A DNA stretch of 64,000 nt from positions 13,642,615 to 13,706,614 of the forward strand of contig NW_022097993.1 of the NCBI RefSeq assembly GCF_002288925.2, given 5' to 3'. The notes beneath the pieces were generated by a model. It had not been told where the DNA came from. It searched no databases and saw only the letters and a list, made by a program, of their open reading frames with translations. Positions 10,574 through 23,739 of the stretch are shown piece after piece. The stretch is from Delphinapterus leucas. Lineage: Eukaryota > Chordata > Mammalia > Artiodactyla > Monodontidae. How positions within the stretch are numbered: position 1 is the stretch's first letter; every line of letters starts with the position of its first letter. A program made the translations under genes and the position numbers.

Positions 10574-12785
10574 GCAATTAACTATACAAATCATTCAAAA
10601 TAGATGAATTTACCCCATTCAGAGGATAGCACTGTTTTTGAAAATTATTTAAGAAACAGAAAGATACAAAATCATAGTCTAGTCTAAGTACATAAACAAC
10701 TGCCATCCTACTGAACAGTTAGGTACGAGGGTTAGAAGTCTCCTAAGACAGATGCATCTGGAGACAATCTCTCCTGGTAAAGTCAGAAACCTCCTGTTGG
10801 GGTAGCAGCTGACTCCAGGATCCATAAGAGTGAAGCTCCACAGCACAGGAAGGGTGGACGGGTGATGATGGGTTAGAACCCAACAGCCTGATAGAGAGAG
10901 AGAAGGCAGATCTTTCCAAGGAGGGGGCAGGACCATTTAGGATTATGAAAGGTAAAATTAGGATTTTTAAAATTTAAAATAGAATGTAAAGTAAAAGAAA
11001 GGGGCAGCAATGTTGAGGTGAGAGCTGTGATAACATTTTAGGATCAACAGACGAGCAGAAAGGCTCTATCGCCTGAAAAGGGAAAGCACTGACACCGTTT
11101 AAGAGGGAGGATCAATTACTGGCTTAATGAAATGTAAACAAATTTACAAACACATAATTTTAAAACACAGCTTATCCAACTATGGCTTATAAGGAAACAA
11201 GGACATGGCAGATTCTAAAGTAACTTTAAGAATCTCTCTGTTTTGGGATAGATAAGAATTATTTTGTCAGTAAAGGAATAAAGAACAGTGTTTACCGTAG
11301 AAATAACTGTGACATTTATAAAAAATGTTTGTTTCACGAACAGGCAGAAGTATCAGGGCTTCCACTGTAAAGTTCGTGCATCTGAAATTTATCACATTCA
11401 ACAGAAAGTCTCTGCAAGTGTGCTTTTGCAAATAAATGCCCTGAAATACTGGTCTTGTTCTTCAATGATGTGTAAAAAACTCCAGTAAAACCCATTTACC
11501 AGTTTAATACCTTTTTTATGATAACATAAATATATGCAACTTTGATTTACAGAAAGGAAAAGTCAAGTTCTTAACTTCTGGAATGAGTTTTTTTCACCAG
11601 GAAAAGTGCTTAAAATGAAAACAACACATATACGTGTTAATATGCTATGAAAATTAGAACTTGAAACGCATATTATAGGCATAAAACCTTCGAATTTTCT
11701 ATTTTTTATATCACATGGAACGATTCTGTATTTTTCTGTGCAAAAAACTACTCATTCTCCCTGTCACCACCCCACACCACTTGGCTTTTTTTTTCTTTTG
11801 TTTATAATTATAATTCTTGTCTTGCTAATGACATTCAAACACTAATGGCACTCAAAGTGACACTGAATGCTATGGGATGTCCAAATAAAAAATATTTTAA
11901 TTTTCTTCTTTATGGCCACAGTAACTTTCTGAGTCAGAAATTTGACACACTGTTATTCCCACATGTGAGGTCTTGAGATACAGATACTTTTTAGTTATTT
12001 GCCCAAGGTCAGTGACAAGGGCAGACCCCTAATTTTCATTCCTGAATGTCTCATTTTCAGTAATGCTGAGTTCAATATATGAAAACAAAACAAGGAAAAT
12101 ATATTTCTGTAGTCCACTCTTACCCTTGGTAGAATGGAATCTCCTTAGATACTGTGAGCCCATGACAATATTGAAATGGAAACTTTCCTGTGGCCTTTTA
12201 AAAGTGATGACAGAAAGGTGTTCCAGGGTCAAGAAGGGATTTGGTAAGAAGAGATTGCAGAATCCCTCTCCCTTGCGTATTCTGGACACATTCTTTACAT
12301 CTTGCATACTCCATAAGGGCATGTGTGGGTGTCCTTCAGTACTTATGCTCCATTTAAGTGTTAAACAAAAATTGGTTGTATCATATATACATGTTGCAAC
12401 CTGCTTCTATTGCAAGGAGAGAGAAACTGTGAATTATATTTTTATTTTGTCCCAATTTAAAGTAGATCAGAAGGTATTAAAGTACTCAAACCTTCACTTC
12501 ATTTTTAAACTCATTGTTAATATTCAAAGTAGCTAAAATTCCCAGTTAAAAAAATATTTCACACAGATGCAATTTACAACTATTAGATAAAGAACACTTT
12601 ATCATTTTAACAGAATGTCTTATACAAATCCACAGAACTTGTGGAATTATAGAAGAAAAATAATATGCGAATATTTCTGTAAATTTCCTAGGAATTTATC
12701 TTTCCAGGAGGGTACCATTCCTATATTTTCACATAACTCAGGTATAATTTGAAATTTCTTAATCATATTGTTATAGAATAGCTAT
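10574..12785. other. unassigned DNA with possible MIR trace
   Basis: No recognisable gene. The stretch at about 11900-12050 contains a TTTGCCCAAGGTCAGTGACA block that could be a MIR core, but the rest is too weak to call. A 157-codon open frame at 12063-12536 has no recognisable domain and is discussed among the rejected items. Confidence 0.4.
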
Positions 12786-13015
12786 GCTGTATTTAGTGCT
12801 TTTTCTATGCCAGGCACTGTGCTGGCATCTTCCATGGTTTAACTTATAGAATGCTTATAAAACCTTATATGGTAACCAAATTATCATGTATTGCAGAGGA
12901 AGAAATTGAGATGACATGTTACAAAACCTGTCAAGATTACACAGTTTATAAGTGATAATGTTAGAAATAAGGCCCAGGTTAGTCTGACCCAAATTTCAAG
13001 GTCTTAATGATTTTG
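12786..13015 (+). mobile_element. MIR SINE
   Basis: Sense MIR with the classical order: TGCCAGGCACTGTGCTGGCA near 12809, GAGGAAGAAATTGAGATGAC near 12897, CCTGTCAAGATTACACAGTT, and GCCCAGGTTAGTCTGACCC near 12972. It is one of the better preserved ancient repeats here. Confidence 0.85.
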
Positions 13016-13189
13016 CTCCCACAATACAGCTCATAAGATATTACATAAGTACTTAATTTTATTCTTTCTGAGTGTCCTTTTGGCGTAGCATTCTTCTCAC
13101 ATTGTATAAATCAGCCCTGAATTAGAAATTTAAGGACAGTTATAATACATGTAGGAAAAAAAAGAAAAACATAGATTAATTATCTATCC

Positions 13190-13640
13190 AATACACATTC
13201 ACCTCTTCTTACTTACTAATATAACCTGATTGCATTAAGGATGGCAATGTGCTTAGCTAAAAAGAATACATTTCCCAGTTTTCCTTATGATTATCTACAG
13301 TTAAGTGAAACAATTCTGAATCATGAGATGTAAATAGAAGCAGTTGGATGGGATTCTGGGGTGGCTTTTTAAAAGGTAATGTTGCGTCTTACACACATCT
13401 TTTAAACCTTTATTCTTTTTCATCTAGCTTGAAACAAAGATATGATGTCCAGATATCTGGCAGCCTTCTTGAGATAATGAGAATGAAAGTCAGACCATGA
13501 ACAGGCAGAGCTTAAAGAGTCTGCTACTTTTAGTTTTTTTTTGTTTATGAGAAATAACTCCTATTTTAATACAGTTAAACCTCTGTTTCTGAGTATCTCT
13601 TGAATGTCAACTAAATGAAATTCCTACCTGATGTATTGTA
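13190..13640 (+). mobile_element. ancient interspersed repeat, LTR-like (family not named)
   Basis: The block order fits a common mammalian repeat that I cannot name with certainty: a GCTAAAAAGAATACATTTCC-like segment near 13257, GAGATGTAAATAGAAGCAGT at 13325, then a late segment ending in GAGAAATAACTCCTATTTTA and a CCTCTGTTTCTGAGTATCTC block. The last part resembles the polyadenylation region of old MaLR or ERVL LTRs. An insertion or expansion of T near 13531-13542 interrupts it. Confidence 0.35.
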
Positions 13641-13912
13641 AGAAATTAACCACATAGAAAAATTGTTTTGTTCTAGGAAAATTTGATTCATCTTGTTTAT
13701 ATTAATGCTTAGACTAGTAGAAGGAAATTGAATTTGTGGCAAAAATTATTACTTATTTGTTGAAGAAAAATATATTTCCCTATGGCTAAAGAATCATTTG
13801 ATTTCAAAATTAAAATAATGAAAAATTTGGCTTTAAAAAGAGACTATATTGAATAGTAAACTATTCCATTCTCATCAATATTTCAATTATATAGTCATTT
13901 GAATTGAATCCA

Positions 13913-13943
<31 letters not shown>

Positions 13944-15369
13944 ATTTTACATTTCATGGCTCTAAGATAAAGGGTACATTTTCAGATAAAATCTTAAGCC
14001 ACTCTTAAATCACATCCAAGTGATCAAACAAAAACATGATAAAAATTAATATTATTTACGTAAATGTTGAAGGAAGTGAGAAGGACAAAAAAAAAAAAAG
14101 AAAAGAAGGAAAACACCAGTTCACTGTACAAAAAAGTAAAATTTATTTCTTTTGATGGAAAAGGCCAGCACCATGAAATGCTCAATTTCAGTTCTATTAG
14201 CACATTTTATAATATTGCAGAAATAAAAAAAGACTGAACTGTTTCAACTCTTACTATTTTGCCAAAGTATATTCTATTTCTTGCACAAAATAGAGTCAAG
14301 GTTAGCTTTGAATTGAACTTAATTCTGAAAAAGAGATAGGCAGTTGTACAGTTTTTCTTTTTTCATGATTTTTATGAAAATCATAAAAAAGTCAAAGCTT
14401 TAAAAACAATAGGAAATGACTTTCACAAATAGAAAAAAATGCCAATTGAAATATTTATTCTAAAGAGCAAAATTTCTAAATTTATTTTCTTATGCAGTGA
14501 TGATTCTGTAAAGTATATGTTGGCAAGGCTAAAGAGATATGGGGAGGGAGAAGAATATTTTTTTTGAAAACAAGTTTTAGAGTTTACTTATATTTTGAGT
14601 ATCTTTCTTCTTTAGTTTTCTATTATGAAATATTTCAGTCGTATATAAAAGTACAGAGAGCAACATAACAAATATACATGTATCTCATCTGAGATTTAAG
14701 TAATTGTAACTATTTCTCATATTGCTTCAGATCATTTTTTGTAAAATAAAAAGTAAAACTAGAATTGAAAAGTAAATATCAACAGTTTTCATACAGTACA
14801 CATATGGATAGTAGAGTTTTTCATCCTACTCAGGGATTCTCAGTTCTGGTTTTCCCTGTGGTCTGACTGTCTTTTCTCCTTATTACTATCAAGTATTTAC
14901 GTGCTTATCAACACTGCAGTTTCCAAAGATGGCCCCCTATGGGCACCCAATTACTTTCTACCTCTGCAGTCAGCTCCTAGGAGATGAAAATTGATTGACA
15001 GGTGACACTGGGGTGTAATCCTCCAGGCCCAGTGGTGTGCCTCCCGATTGAATCTCAGTGTTGAGACTTTTCCAAGACTCTCTTCCAAGCACACCCTGGG
15101 GGACCCTAATTGAACTCCAGGGGACTGAGCTTAATTCTTTTTCAACTCTTGATAGCTCCCAGTTTGGAGAAAATATCCATAGGCCCAGAAACAGCTTGAA
15201 CTTGTAGAAAAAGACAGGAGTTAATCCAGGAGATCTAAACTCTCATGGCATCAGAATATCTGTCCTTCTAGGTACATAAGTTGAGCTTACTGCTTTTGAG
15301 AGTGGAGAGTGAGACTCTCTGCATGAAGTGTTTTGACTTTCCTTATTCTCTGCTTCTCTGTAAAATTCT
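13641..15369. other. unassigned AT-rich DNA
   Basis: Contains an AT microsatellite (13914-13940) and a small near-perfect hairpin (14357-14391). The segment at 14617-14700 resembles a widespread mammalian repeat block (a TATAAAAGTACAGAGAGCAA motif) but is too short to name. I see no gene. Confidence 0.4.
13914..13940. repeat. (AT)n microsatellite
   Basis: About thirteen uninterrupted AT units. Confidence 0.95.
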
Positions 15370-15620
15370 GCATTCTCTTGAAGTCTTCTTCCCTAAGAAG
15401 CCTTTCCTAGGTCCCCACATTATCCTCTGAGTTCCATTCTGTTTTGTTGGGCTCTCCCTTTGGCACTTACATTAGTCTTTTATAGTAGGTGTTTGGATAT
15501 TTATTGTGACTACTTGATGAGAAGGAAAGTCTATTTTTTTGTCTTGGATCTCCTTTTCCTTTTTTTTTTTTTTTTTGTATTTAAGGATTGAGCAGTAACT
15601 ATTTATTATATGAATGAAAG
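15370..15620 (+). mobile_element. L2 LINE 3' fragment
   Basis: Sense L2. It has CCCTAAGAAGCCTTTCCTAG, the GGCACTTACATTAGTC block, GTTTGGATATTTATTGTGAC, and a degraded TGAGAAGGAAAGTCTATTTT corresponding to the L2 block that normally reads TGAGGGCAGGGACTTTGTCT. A T-run at 15559-15576 breaks the end, which resumes with GAGCAGTAACTATTTATTAT. Confidence 0.65.
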
Positions 15621-16519
15621 TATTTTGTCCCAAGTCAAAAAACTCCTCTCTGTCTAGCTCCTTCTATAGGAAATGTGAAGAATAAACTATGCCCTATGGA
15701 AAAATTTTACTGGGATAGTCAAGCACAGATGTGTTTTGTAAAGCATATAGTTTGGCACTCTATACAAATATCAATTGTTAATAAAAAATAATAATGTGTT
15801 TAGGGATCACATATATTATATTCTCTAACACTTGTGTGGGCTTTTGTAAAATGAATAGCATGAAGGCAGAAAAGGGACACTAGAGATTAGCTACCTGTTT
15901 TGATAACCTTTACATTATAAAACAGGACTTACCATTTACTGGGATTTGCAGAAATTCCTCCTGGGTCTGATTCTTCTGTCTCCAGATGTCTAGAAATCTT
16001 GGATATACCAGGCTTGTGGGAGCACAGCACAAATATTTCCCAGTCCAGCTACATTTTAGCTTCTGGAAATGGCTCTGAGAGTGAAATTAGCATACAGCCA
16101 ATGTGCTGGATGCCCAGGGGTTCCAGGCTCATGCTGCTTCATCTTTATCTACTCATTAGGATTATGGCCTAAAATTTGGGTTTCTTGAGTTTATGCCTAT
16201 TACTTTTGAAGTATTATAGATAAACAGTTTATTCACATTATGCTTCACTTTCTCCTTCTATGAAATGGACTAATTAACACTAAACTAAAAAATATGCTTG
16301 GTAAATATGTCAACCGACAACCAATTATATGTAATGTGTTCTCACTGGGCAGGAAGAGGGAAATGGTATTCTCATTACGTATGTCTATAAGACTTTCTAA
16401 AGATTTTTGTTAGCATGAGGGCAACATTTATACCAGTATATACAGATGATTGATACACAGAATACTTGTTTTATTGTATTGTTTTGCTTTATTGTACATT
16501 AATAAGGTCTCTTTCAGGA
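15621..16519. other. unassigned DNA, possible antisense MIR trace
   Basis: No gene seen. The segment around 16230-16290 (CACTTTCTCCTTCTATGAAA, then TGGACTAATTAACAC) resembles the antisense MIR block that usually reads CAGTTTCCTCATCTGTAAAA, but it is short. Confidence 0.35.
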
Positions 16520-16520
16520 A

Positions 16521-16561
<41 letters not shown>
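16520..16561. repeat. (AC)n(AT)n compound microsatellite
   Basis: About ten AC units followed directly by about ten AT units. Confidence 0.95.
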
Positions 16562-18616
16562 CCGTTAGCATTAAAACCAGCTTGTTGGACAAACTCCTTT
16601 TGATGTGATCTCCCATTTCCCATTTAAAAGCTTGTTGAGTGGGAGCCTCTTCCTTTGCCCTTAGAGAACTTGAGCAGGTCTCAGGGACTCACTACTCATC
16701 TGATTACTCTTAATAAACTACTAGGTTACAAGAACATTCCCAGTTCAGAGGTCAAGATGTCCAGCCCTGTGCAGCAATCACTCTGAACCGATTTGCCCTC
16801 ATTTACCCTCCACCCATCAGTTCTGTGTGCACTTAATGGCTCCTCCAGCATTGGGGTCATTTGCTTTGGTAGATGATCCTGTGCTTTCTCTTTTTCATTA
16901 ATCAGACAAGGATCATTTGACCGGGCATGTATTGAGAACCTGAGAGAACAGGCTTAGAAACATCAGCAAGACTAGCAACTACTTTCAGATCATTTAAAGA
17001 TGATTACAAGGCTTAGGCTTAGGCCACTGTCGGTACCGAGGATAAGTCTCCATGGAGGGAGGATTTAAACGCCTAAGGAACATAAATTTCAGTACAGGAT
17101 GAAAAAGACAGTTTGAGACACTGCTGGGGTAGAGAAATACTGAGAAATAGTAGGTAATTGGAATTGGGGGAAATGAAGTTTGCATGGAGAGTTTACTGTT
17201 ATAAATGTGAGTAACTTGCAAAATTGGAAATAGCCTCAAGGCAAAGCTCATGTTTAGTTTAACCTGGGGTTGCAAACACAAGGACAAAGGTACAGAATAA
17301 AAAAAAAGGAAATTAAAAAAATACATATACATCTGATATATGTACATATTCTACTATATATATGCCTTAATGACTCTAACATATATATATATATGTATAC
17401 ACATATATATATGTGTGTGTGTGTGTGTTTGTGTGTGTGTACATATGTGTGCATGAAAACTAAGGAAGGGAAAAATAATGAGACTAGACAGCAAGTATAT
17501 TCCAAATTCTGTAATTGTGCAGTTGTGTTTCAGATTCCAATCTCATAGAAGGAAGGTGGTTTGAATAGATGGTAGATTTCTTTATCCTGGAGAGACTATT
17601 AGCATATTAGCAGAAACTGGGTCTAAGATAAATATGGGTTTAAATATGCTGAACTATGGATACCACCGGGTAGCAGACCTTAAGCAAGTAACCTTGTTTT
17701 TTTGCTCTTATAATCCCTATCATCATTCATAAATAATATTAGTTTTATTCATTATTTATAGCTAGTTCTCGTGGAGGAAAAAAAATTAAAACAGCTGGCC
17801 TATAATCCTTCGTTCCCTAATTGCCAGAGAAATTCCCTTCAGAGAAAGAACAAAAGGTGGTGACACAGTCTAAACTCTTTCTAAACATAGTAACTGGATC
17901 TTTGTGATGAGAATAGTTCTTGCTTATGGAATACTCTTAATATCAAGTCTTTGGTTTAGGATTGCACATGGTAAACACAATTAGAATATATAGACTTAAC
18001 AAAACATAGCTCTTTGGAGAATATTGCATAAACTATATATCATTGGGACCTAAAGGGTGATATTTCATAAATTAAATACCCCCTTCTGTATGAGATGACT
18101 AATAAAGCACATTAGAAACCTCAGCTATTACTCTAGGCCAGACGACACATGTCCAAAGTAAAATAAAAGAACCTTGGATGTCACACGTCAGGAGGAGTCT
18201 GAGACCTCTGCCTTCTTCACCTTTGTCTCTTGAGCAAAGCTTGATACTGCATAAAATCCATGATTTGTGGTAATCTGATTGGACAATCTGATGTATTTGT
18301 GTCCACTCAGACTGGCTGCTCTGTTCAGGATTGCCCTTTAGTCCAAAGAAACTAAATATTTTAGCAAGAAAAATGAAGGCATGGAAAAATACGGTGAGAA
18401 TAAAACACTTGAGGGTTACTACTCATTCTCAGTATAGACTAGTGAAAGATTTAAGGCAAACTATTGGAGACAAGTCTTACCAAAGAAATTTGGAGCAAAT
18501 AGACACCTACTGGGGTGAACAGGCTAAGTAGATTGATAACACATACAAGGCAGAAGGAAATATAGTCCAAAATTATATTTATTTGCTGTTGGTAGCAGCT
18601 CTGGTAAAATCTAGAC
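16562..18616. other. unassigned DNA, weak MIR trace
   Basis: No gene recognised. A short stretch near 17670-17750 (GACCTTAAGCAAGTAACCTT) may be antisense MIR. The open frame at 18331-18531 is basic and lacks a recognisable domain. Confidence 0.35.
17381..17450. repeat. (AT)n/(GT)n compound microsatellite
   Basis: Alternating AT and GT tracts with a few ACAC and TACA interruptions. Low-complexity frames on both strands read through it and are not genes. Confidence 0.93.
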
Positions 18617-18948
18617 CAGCACTATCCAATAGAAATATTATGTGAGCCACAAGTACAAGTCATATTTGTAAACTGAAATGTTCTAGTAGCCACATTTAAA
18701 AAAATGTTTAAAAGTGAAATTAATTTTGATAATATGATTTATTCAACCCATTATAATCAAACTATTATTCTGCCATGTGATCAACATAAAAATTATTAAT
18801 AACCTATCTTACATGAATCTATTGTACCAACACTTTGCAATCAGGAGCATACTTTACTCTTACAGTGTATCTCTGTTTGGAATAGTTCCATTTCTAGTGC
18901 TAAATTGCCACATGCGGTAAGTGTATTAGATAAGGCAGGGTTAAACCT
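18617..18948. mobile_element. non-autonomous hAT-type DNA transposon
   Basis: The left end reads CAGCACTATCCAATAGAAAT, followed by ATTATGTGAGCCACAAGTAC. The right end reads GCTAAATTGCCACATGCGGT, then a degraded inverted copy of the left end, GTATTAGATAAGGCAG. The internal CTAGTAGCCACATTTAAAAA and GTGAAATTAATTTTGATAAT blocks are in the expected order of a common mammalian non-autonomous hAT (Charlie group). I do not assign the exact family or the strand. Confidence 0.65.
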
Positions 18949-21900
18949 TTGAAGAAAAAAAGGGAGAGATGAGAGTAAAAGAAAAATTAAAGACTAGTTA
19001 TGTTTCTTTTGCTACCTGAAAGATTTATATTCACGTGCCAAATTAAAGCAAATAAGGGCACTGATTACCCAAAAGACTGTCCATGTAGCTAAATTCAGAG
19101 ACTGAATTCAGGCGACTGTTGAATGTTGAATTCATTCTGTTAAACACACATTATCTCTAAAAGTAGAGATAAATGCCAGCAGATGTCTGTTGAATCATTA
19201 CTGGCATGGGTTCTTAGGTTTAATGATCAGGGGGCATGTTACTAATTTTAGATACTATTGAATGAAAAGGATTACTTGGGTTGAGGACAGATTCCCAAGT
19301 AGCTGTAAACTTTTGTAAGCAGATGCTTCTGGATGGTAAGTCTACTGATCTAGTGCAGTGGGTTAGATGGTATTGGACAGACCTGTGTTAGGAGAGTAAC
19401 AATACTACTCTCCATCCCACACCTTGGTGGAATATTTCTTCCTAAGATGCTGGAATGCTATATGTGTAGGTAACTACCATTTTGATGACTGGAGAGACAC
19501 ACCAGTTTAATGTCATTATTAGTTTAACACATTGACACATAGATAAAACTATATAGGGTGAAGTAGAACTTCCTCATCTTGTACACTGTATATAACTTTG
19601 GAAAGCCAGCATCTACGAAAATTTGTAGTATGATATGTGATATATGTTATGTTCACAAACCAGTTGAAATCCTAAATTTCTTGAATAATGAACTCTATTC
19701 ACTTTCTGGCCACCGGGAATGTATGATGCATGAGAAAATGTCCTGACTATTGGGCAGAAATAGCATTGCACTTTTAACTAAACTGTGATTTGTCCAACAT
19801 TAATCTCTCTGCCTCTGTTATACAGTGAATCAAGGGTTTTTAAGTACACTGACAGAATTAAATAAAAAGTGACTGTGTCAATGATTAACCATAGGATAAG
19901 AAAATATTTGGGGAAACTTAATAGCAGCTTATTTGAAGCTCCCATTTTATTAAGTATCTATGGAAATTGATCAATTGGGTAATGTGAACTTGGCCATAGA
20001 AAATTACGGATGAAAATAAGTGTCTCCATCAACACATATAAATAGGATCAAATAACTGTGAATAGTGGTGGTAGAAAAAGAATAAATGAGCTGGTCAAAG
20101 AATATCAGATGATCTGTGGAGTGATATGATCATAAATGCCATGCTTAATAAAGAGAACACCTATTCCCATTGCTTGGCTCAGATCCTGATGGCCATCTGG
20201 AAATTAGTAGACATATCCTTTTGGATAAATTATTGCCAAAAATATTGTAGAATATCTTTTAAACCTGTGATAAGGGGATATTGATTAAGGTCAGATGGTA
20301 GACCAGTCAGGAAAAAGTTATAACAGCTGGCTTGTGTTCTATTTCCTCCATGATTGGTGGATGAGGGAACATTAGAGGGAAAAATAAGGCAGGTGAGTAT
20401 GTAATCAACTGTAAACATGATAATTGAAAGGATAAGTAGATTAGTGATACTGGTCATTATCTATGCAAGGATCTTAATGTCCGTGGATTAGGATTGTTTA
20501 AGTAAGCAAACAATTTATTGCAGAATGTCACATAAGATGTACAACTCACTGTGTTGTAGGATATAGATGTTTTCATAACTTAACTCTTTGTGCTGTTGGT
20601 GGTAAGCTATCTGATGTGGAAAGCAAGGATCCAGGGAGCCACTTGGGACAACCCAGATCTCTCCCTTCTTAGTTCTGATGCCTTATTTCTTAAAATTATT
20701 AATAGAGCTTGATACTTGGCAAATTCTCTTGTATGATTTTAAATTGAATTATGAGTTCTAGATACATTGATTTGCTGGAAAATTCTATTTTAAGAAGAAA
20801 TTGGAGCTTGGATTATAAGCAGCTGTTATCACATATAATTTTGAAATTTTGTTTTATTGTTCTAATTTTTTTTTTCATGGAGAGCTGATGTTGTTATATT
20901 CTTAGGTCTCTTCTTGCCTCTAAGAGGATCACATGAGAAAATTGGAGCTGGGGTAACTCAGTGGTGGGGGAGGGAAAGGGGCTGTGCTCTGATTTTGCTG
21001 TAGAATCAATAAATTCACTTGAAAATGTGAGAGGTTCCCAGTGTCAGATTTTATGGGGTAGAGACAAATCTGAAGCACATCCTTCTACTGTATGGCATAT
21101 ATTACCTCTATACACATGTATGTGTGTAACCCTTACAGAAGGAGAAGGGATAGACATATACCTTGGCATAAATCAAGACGGAAGATAGAAGATAAAAATT
21201 CATTCTATAACTTGTGTGTTACTGAAGTAAATTCAATTATTGTCTCCTCCCATGTTCCATTTCAGAGGTCTCTGTGGCTGAAATGCATATGCTATTGTTC
21301 TGGGTGAGGATGTGTTTTAGGTCAATGAGAGCAGAGAAAAAACAACTCAGGAAGTTTTGGGTAAGACCCTTCTGACAGTCGACTCAGATGAGCTCCTTCC
21401 TTTACAGATAAACCTGTGTTCCTGATTGAACACAGTTTAACTTTTAAGCCCAGTGGGTTAAAAATAAGGAACAAAAGGGGTGATTTATTTTCTAGGGAGA
21501 ATGTAAGGTTTCTTCTACCTTTTGTCCTTTGTTGGAAATATAGGCCAGTTCCGGTGAATGGGAAACACTGGGCCACCCATTCTATAGAAATCTGTAATTT
21601 TCCCATCTCTTTTTGTCATACCTCTGCACCATCCCCTTGGACAGTATGGTAAGAAGGTCCCAGGCTGCTCTTTACTATTTGGGAAGAAACCTCACCCTGG
21701 GGTAGTTCTGGGTATACATCTGACTGGGTCTGATGTGTACCTCAGTGCTTTCTTTCTCCTTGATATATTTTTTCTTGGAATTGTTTTCTCTGTCTTTCTT
21801 GTGTCAATCTAGAGTCCAGATTCAGGACATCCAGAGACCATTCAACCTATCTTTGCCATTTGCATGCAGTGACTACTCAAGGTTTGTTATCAAGATTAGT

Positions 21901-23149
21901 ATATCATGTTTAATTCTAAAAAACAGGGGGATTTTTGTCTTGTACACTTTCTCTGCATATCACTTTTGTGAATCTGTGGCAGGAGTAGGCAAATGGTGAG
22001 GGATTTTGGTTTTCAGGATTGTGGTTCCCAGCCAACTATTATTTCATCTTAACATCCACACTGTGCTTTATTGCTACCTAAGACTCCTTCCATTTGGGTT
22101 GGCTGGGCAGTGTGGGGTGAATAAGTGAAGCACGACTCCTATATTTTTACAAACATTATATCATTTCATGAAAATTTGGAAAAGTCAGGGTGAGTACCCC
22201 TTGTGTAATATTTCCTTTCCTTAGTGGCAAAAAAGATTAATCAATGTAGATACAACCTTTAGTTGGGAATGGAGCCAGTATCCTTGATTTAAGAGCTCAG
22301 CATGTGTAGACACTGCTAGGGGTCTCTCTTGCATCAATTATTATGGAAGTCATGCCTTAAAAAAAAAATCATGTCTCTTAAATCAACTTCAGTTGGTGGC
22401 AATAACACAGTTGTAAAACTTATACTTTGAGTGAATAGAGGGTAACAGATTGCATATTCTGGATTTTAGAAGAACATGTCATTTTGCTATAACTGTTTAA
22501 ATTCCTAGATTCATCCGATGTGTAGAGCTAGCATTTGAAACTTCAACTTAACAGCAGTTACATCAAAGGTAGTGTAATATGTGGGAAAGGAAAAAAAAAT
22601 CTGATTTGTTTCAACAAGAGTTTAGAGTATGTTATGTTCTGTAACTTTGCTTTTCTTAATAAGAGAGTTATCTGGGATGGGAATAAGAGCAATTTAGAGC
22701 TGGGTAGTTGTACAAATTACCAAAACAAATACTGTCAGTAAGAGAAGAGATACAAATACAAATAATTTAGATTTAATTTCCACTTATTAATATCAAAATC
22801 CTCTTTGAACCCTTTAAACAAAAATGCGTTTGTGATGTGTAGTGTCTCTAGTACTCTTTGCATCATTTTTCTGACATTTTGCTCTATTAGGAATGAACCA
22901 AGACATAAATTCCCTCCCTTTACTCAGTTTCATCTCTCTCATTAGGTGAGTTATAAAAAGCTAGATTTTAACCACCTCAAATTTAATATTATGAGTACTA
23001 AGTTATCTGTATCTCACTTAATTCATAGAGAAGTTAAAGTATAGGTAACTCCAAACTGATTTCATTTAAATCCCTTTAAACCATGTATTTAGTTGTTTGA
23101 GGTGTAACTTTTCATTAAATTATAAATTTTGACCAGCTGAGTGTCAAAT
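18949..23149. other. long unassigned stretch, about 4.2 kb
   Basis: I recognise no exon, RNA gene or named repeat here. The composition is slightly less AT-rich between about 20600 and 22100. Several medium-length frames lie there (20961-21188, 21416-21652, 21733-21999), without domain motifs that I can recognise. A very old LTR-retroelement interior is possible, but I cannot support it by eye. Confidence 0.4.
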
Positions 23150-23690
23150 ATTTCATAAATGTTTCAGTTCTACTATGTGTTAGTCACATTTTAGATACTG
23201 ATGAATATAACAATGAACAAGGTAGCTGTGAGTGATTGTTCTCATGAAAGTTGTATTTCTGATTTTGGTAGGAGGCAGAAAATAATGAAATAGATATTGG
23301 ATGTATTTCCAGGTAGTGTGTGATGAATATTATAAAGAAAAATAAATGAGGCAGAAGACAAGGGAACTTCACATGAGCGTTATTATAAATACGATGATAA
23401 AATGAATCCTGAGGAGAGATCTGAATAAAACTGCAATCATCTGAGGAAAATGCAGTTTAGACATTGATAACAGTGAGGGAAAAGCTTTGAGGCAGAAGCA
23501 TTCTATGTGGTTGTAGTGGAGTGAACTTGAAGAAAATCAAGGAGAAGATAAAGAGAGACCAGGAGCTCGATCATGTGGTTCTCTGTAAACCATGGGGGAG
23601 ACTTTGGATTGTATTCTGATGTCATGAGAAAACCTGGTAGGTGTGGAGTAAGAAAGCAGGATATGTTTTTAGCATTTCCATAATAGGATA
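23150..23690 (-). mobile_element. L2 LINE 3' region
   Basis: Antisense L2, fairly long. On the + strand the order is CTACTATGTGTTAGTCACAT, AATATAACAATGAACAAGGT, GTTCTCATGAAAGTTGTATT, then TGAGGAGAGATCTGAATAAA, TTTGAGGCAGAAGCATTCTA, CAGGAGCTCGATCATGTGGT and GACTTTGGATTGTATTCTGA. This is the reverse complement of the L2 3' end over about 500 bases. Confidence 0.75.
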
Positions 23691-23707
23691 ATAACTATAA
23701 CTCTTTT

Positions 23708-23739
<32 letters not shown>
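23708..23739. repeat. (CA)n microsatellite
   Basis: CA dinucleotides with one AA interruption. Confidence 0.95.

Noticed and set aside
12063..12536. 157-codon open frame on the + strand
   Set aside because: It overlaps a 97-codon frame on the other strand, has no recognisable domain, no typical composition of a globular protein and no visible splice context. AT-rich DNA of this length yields such frames by chance.
16994..17548. Several frames of 80-117 codons rich in H, T, Y and I
   Set aside because: They read through the AT/GT microsatellite at 17381-17450 and are low-complexity.
20961..22000. Possible ancient retroviral envelope or gag remnant
   Set aside because: Frames are short and I could not identify any family motif, LTR pair or primer site near them.
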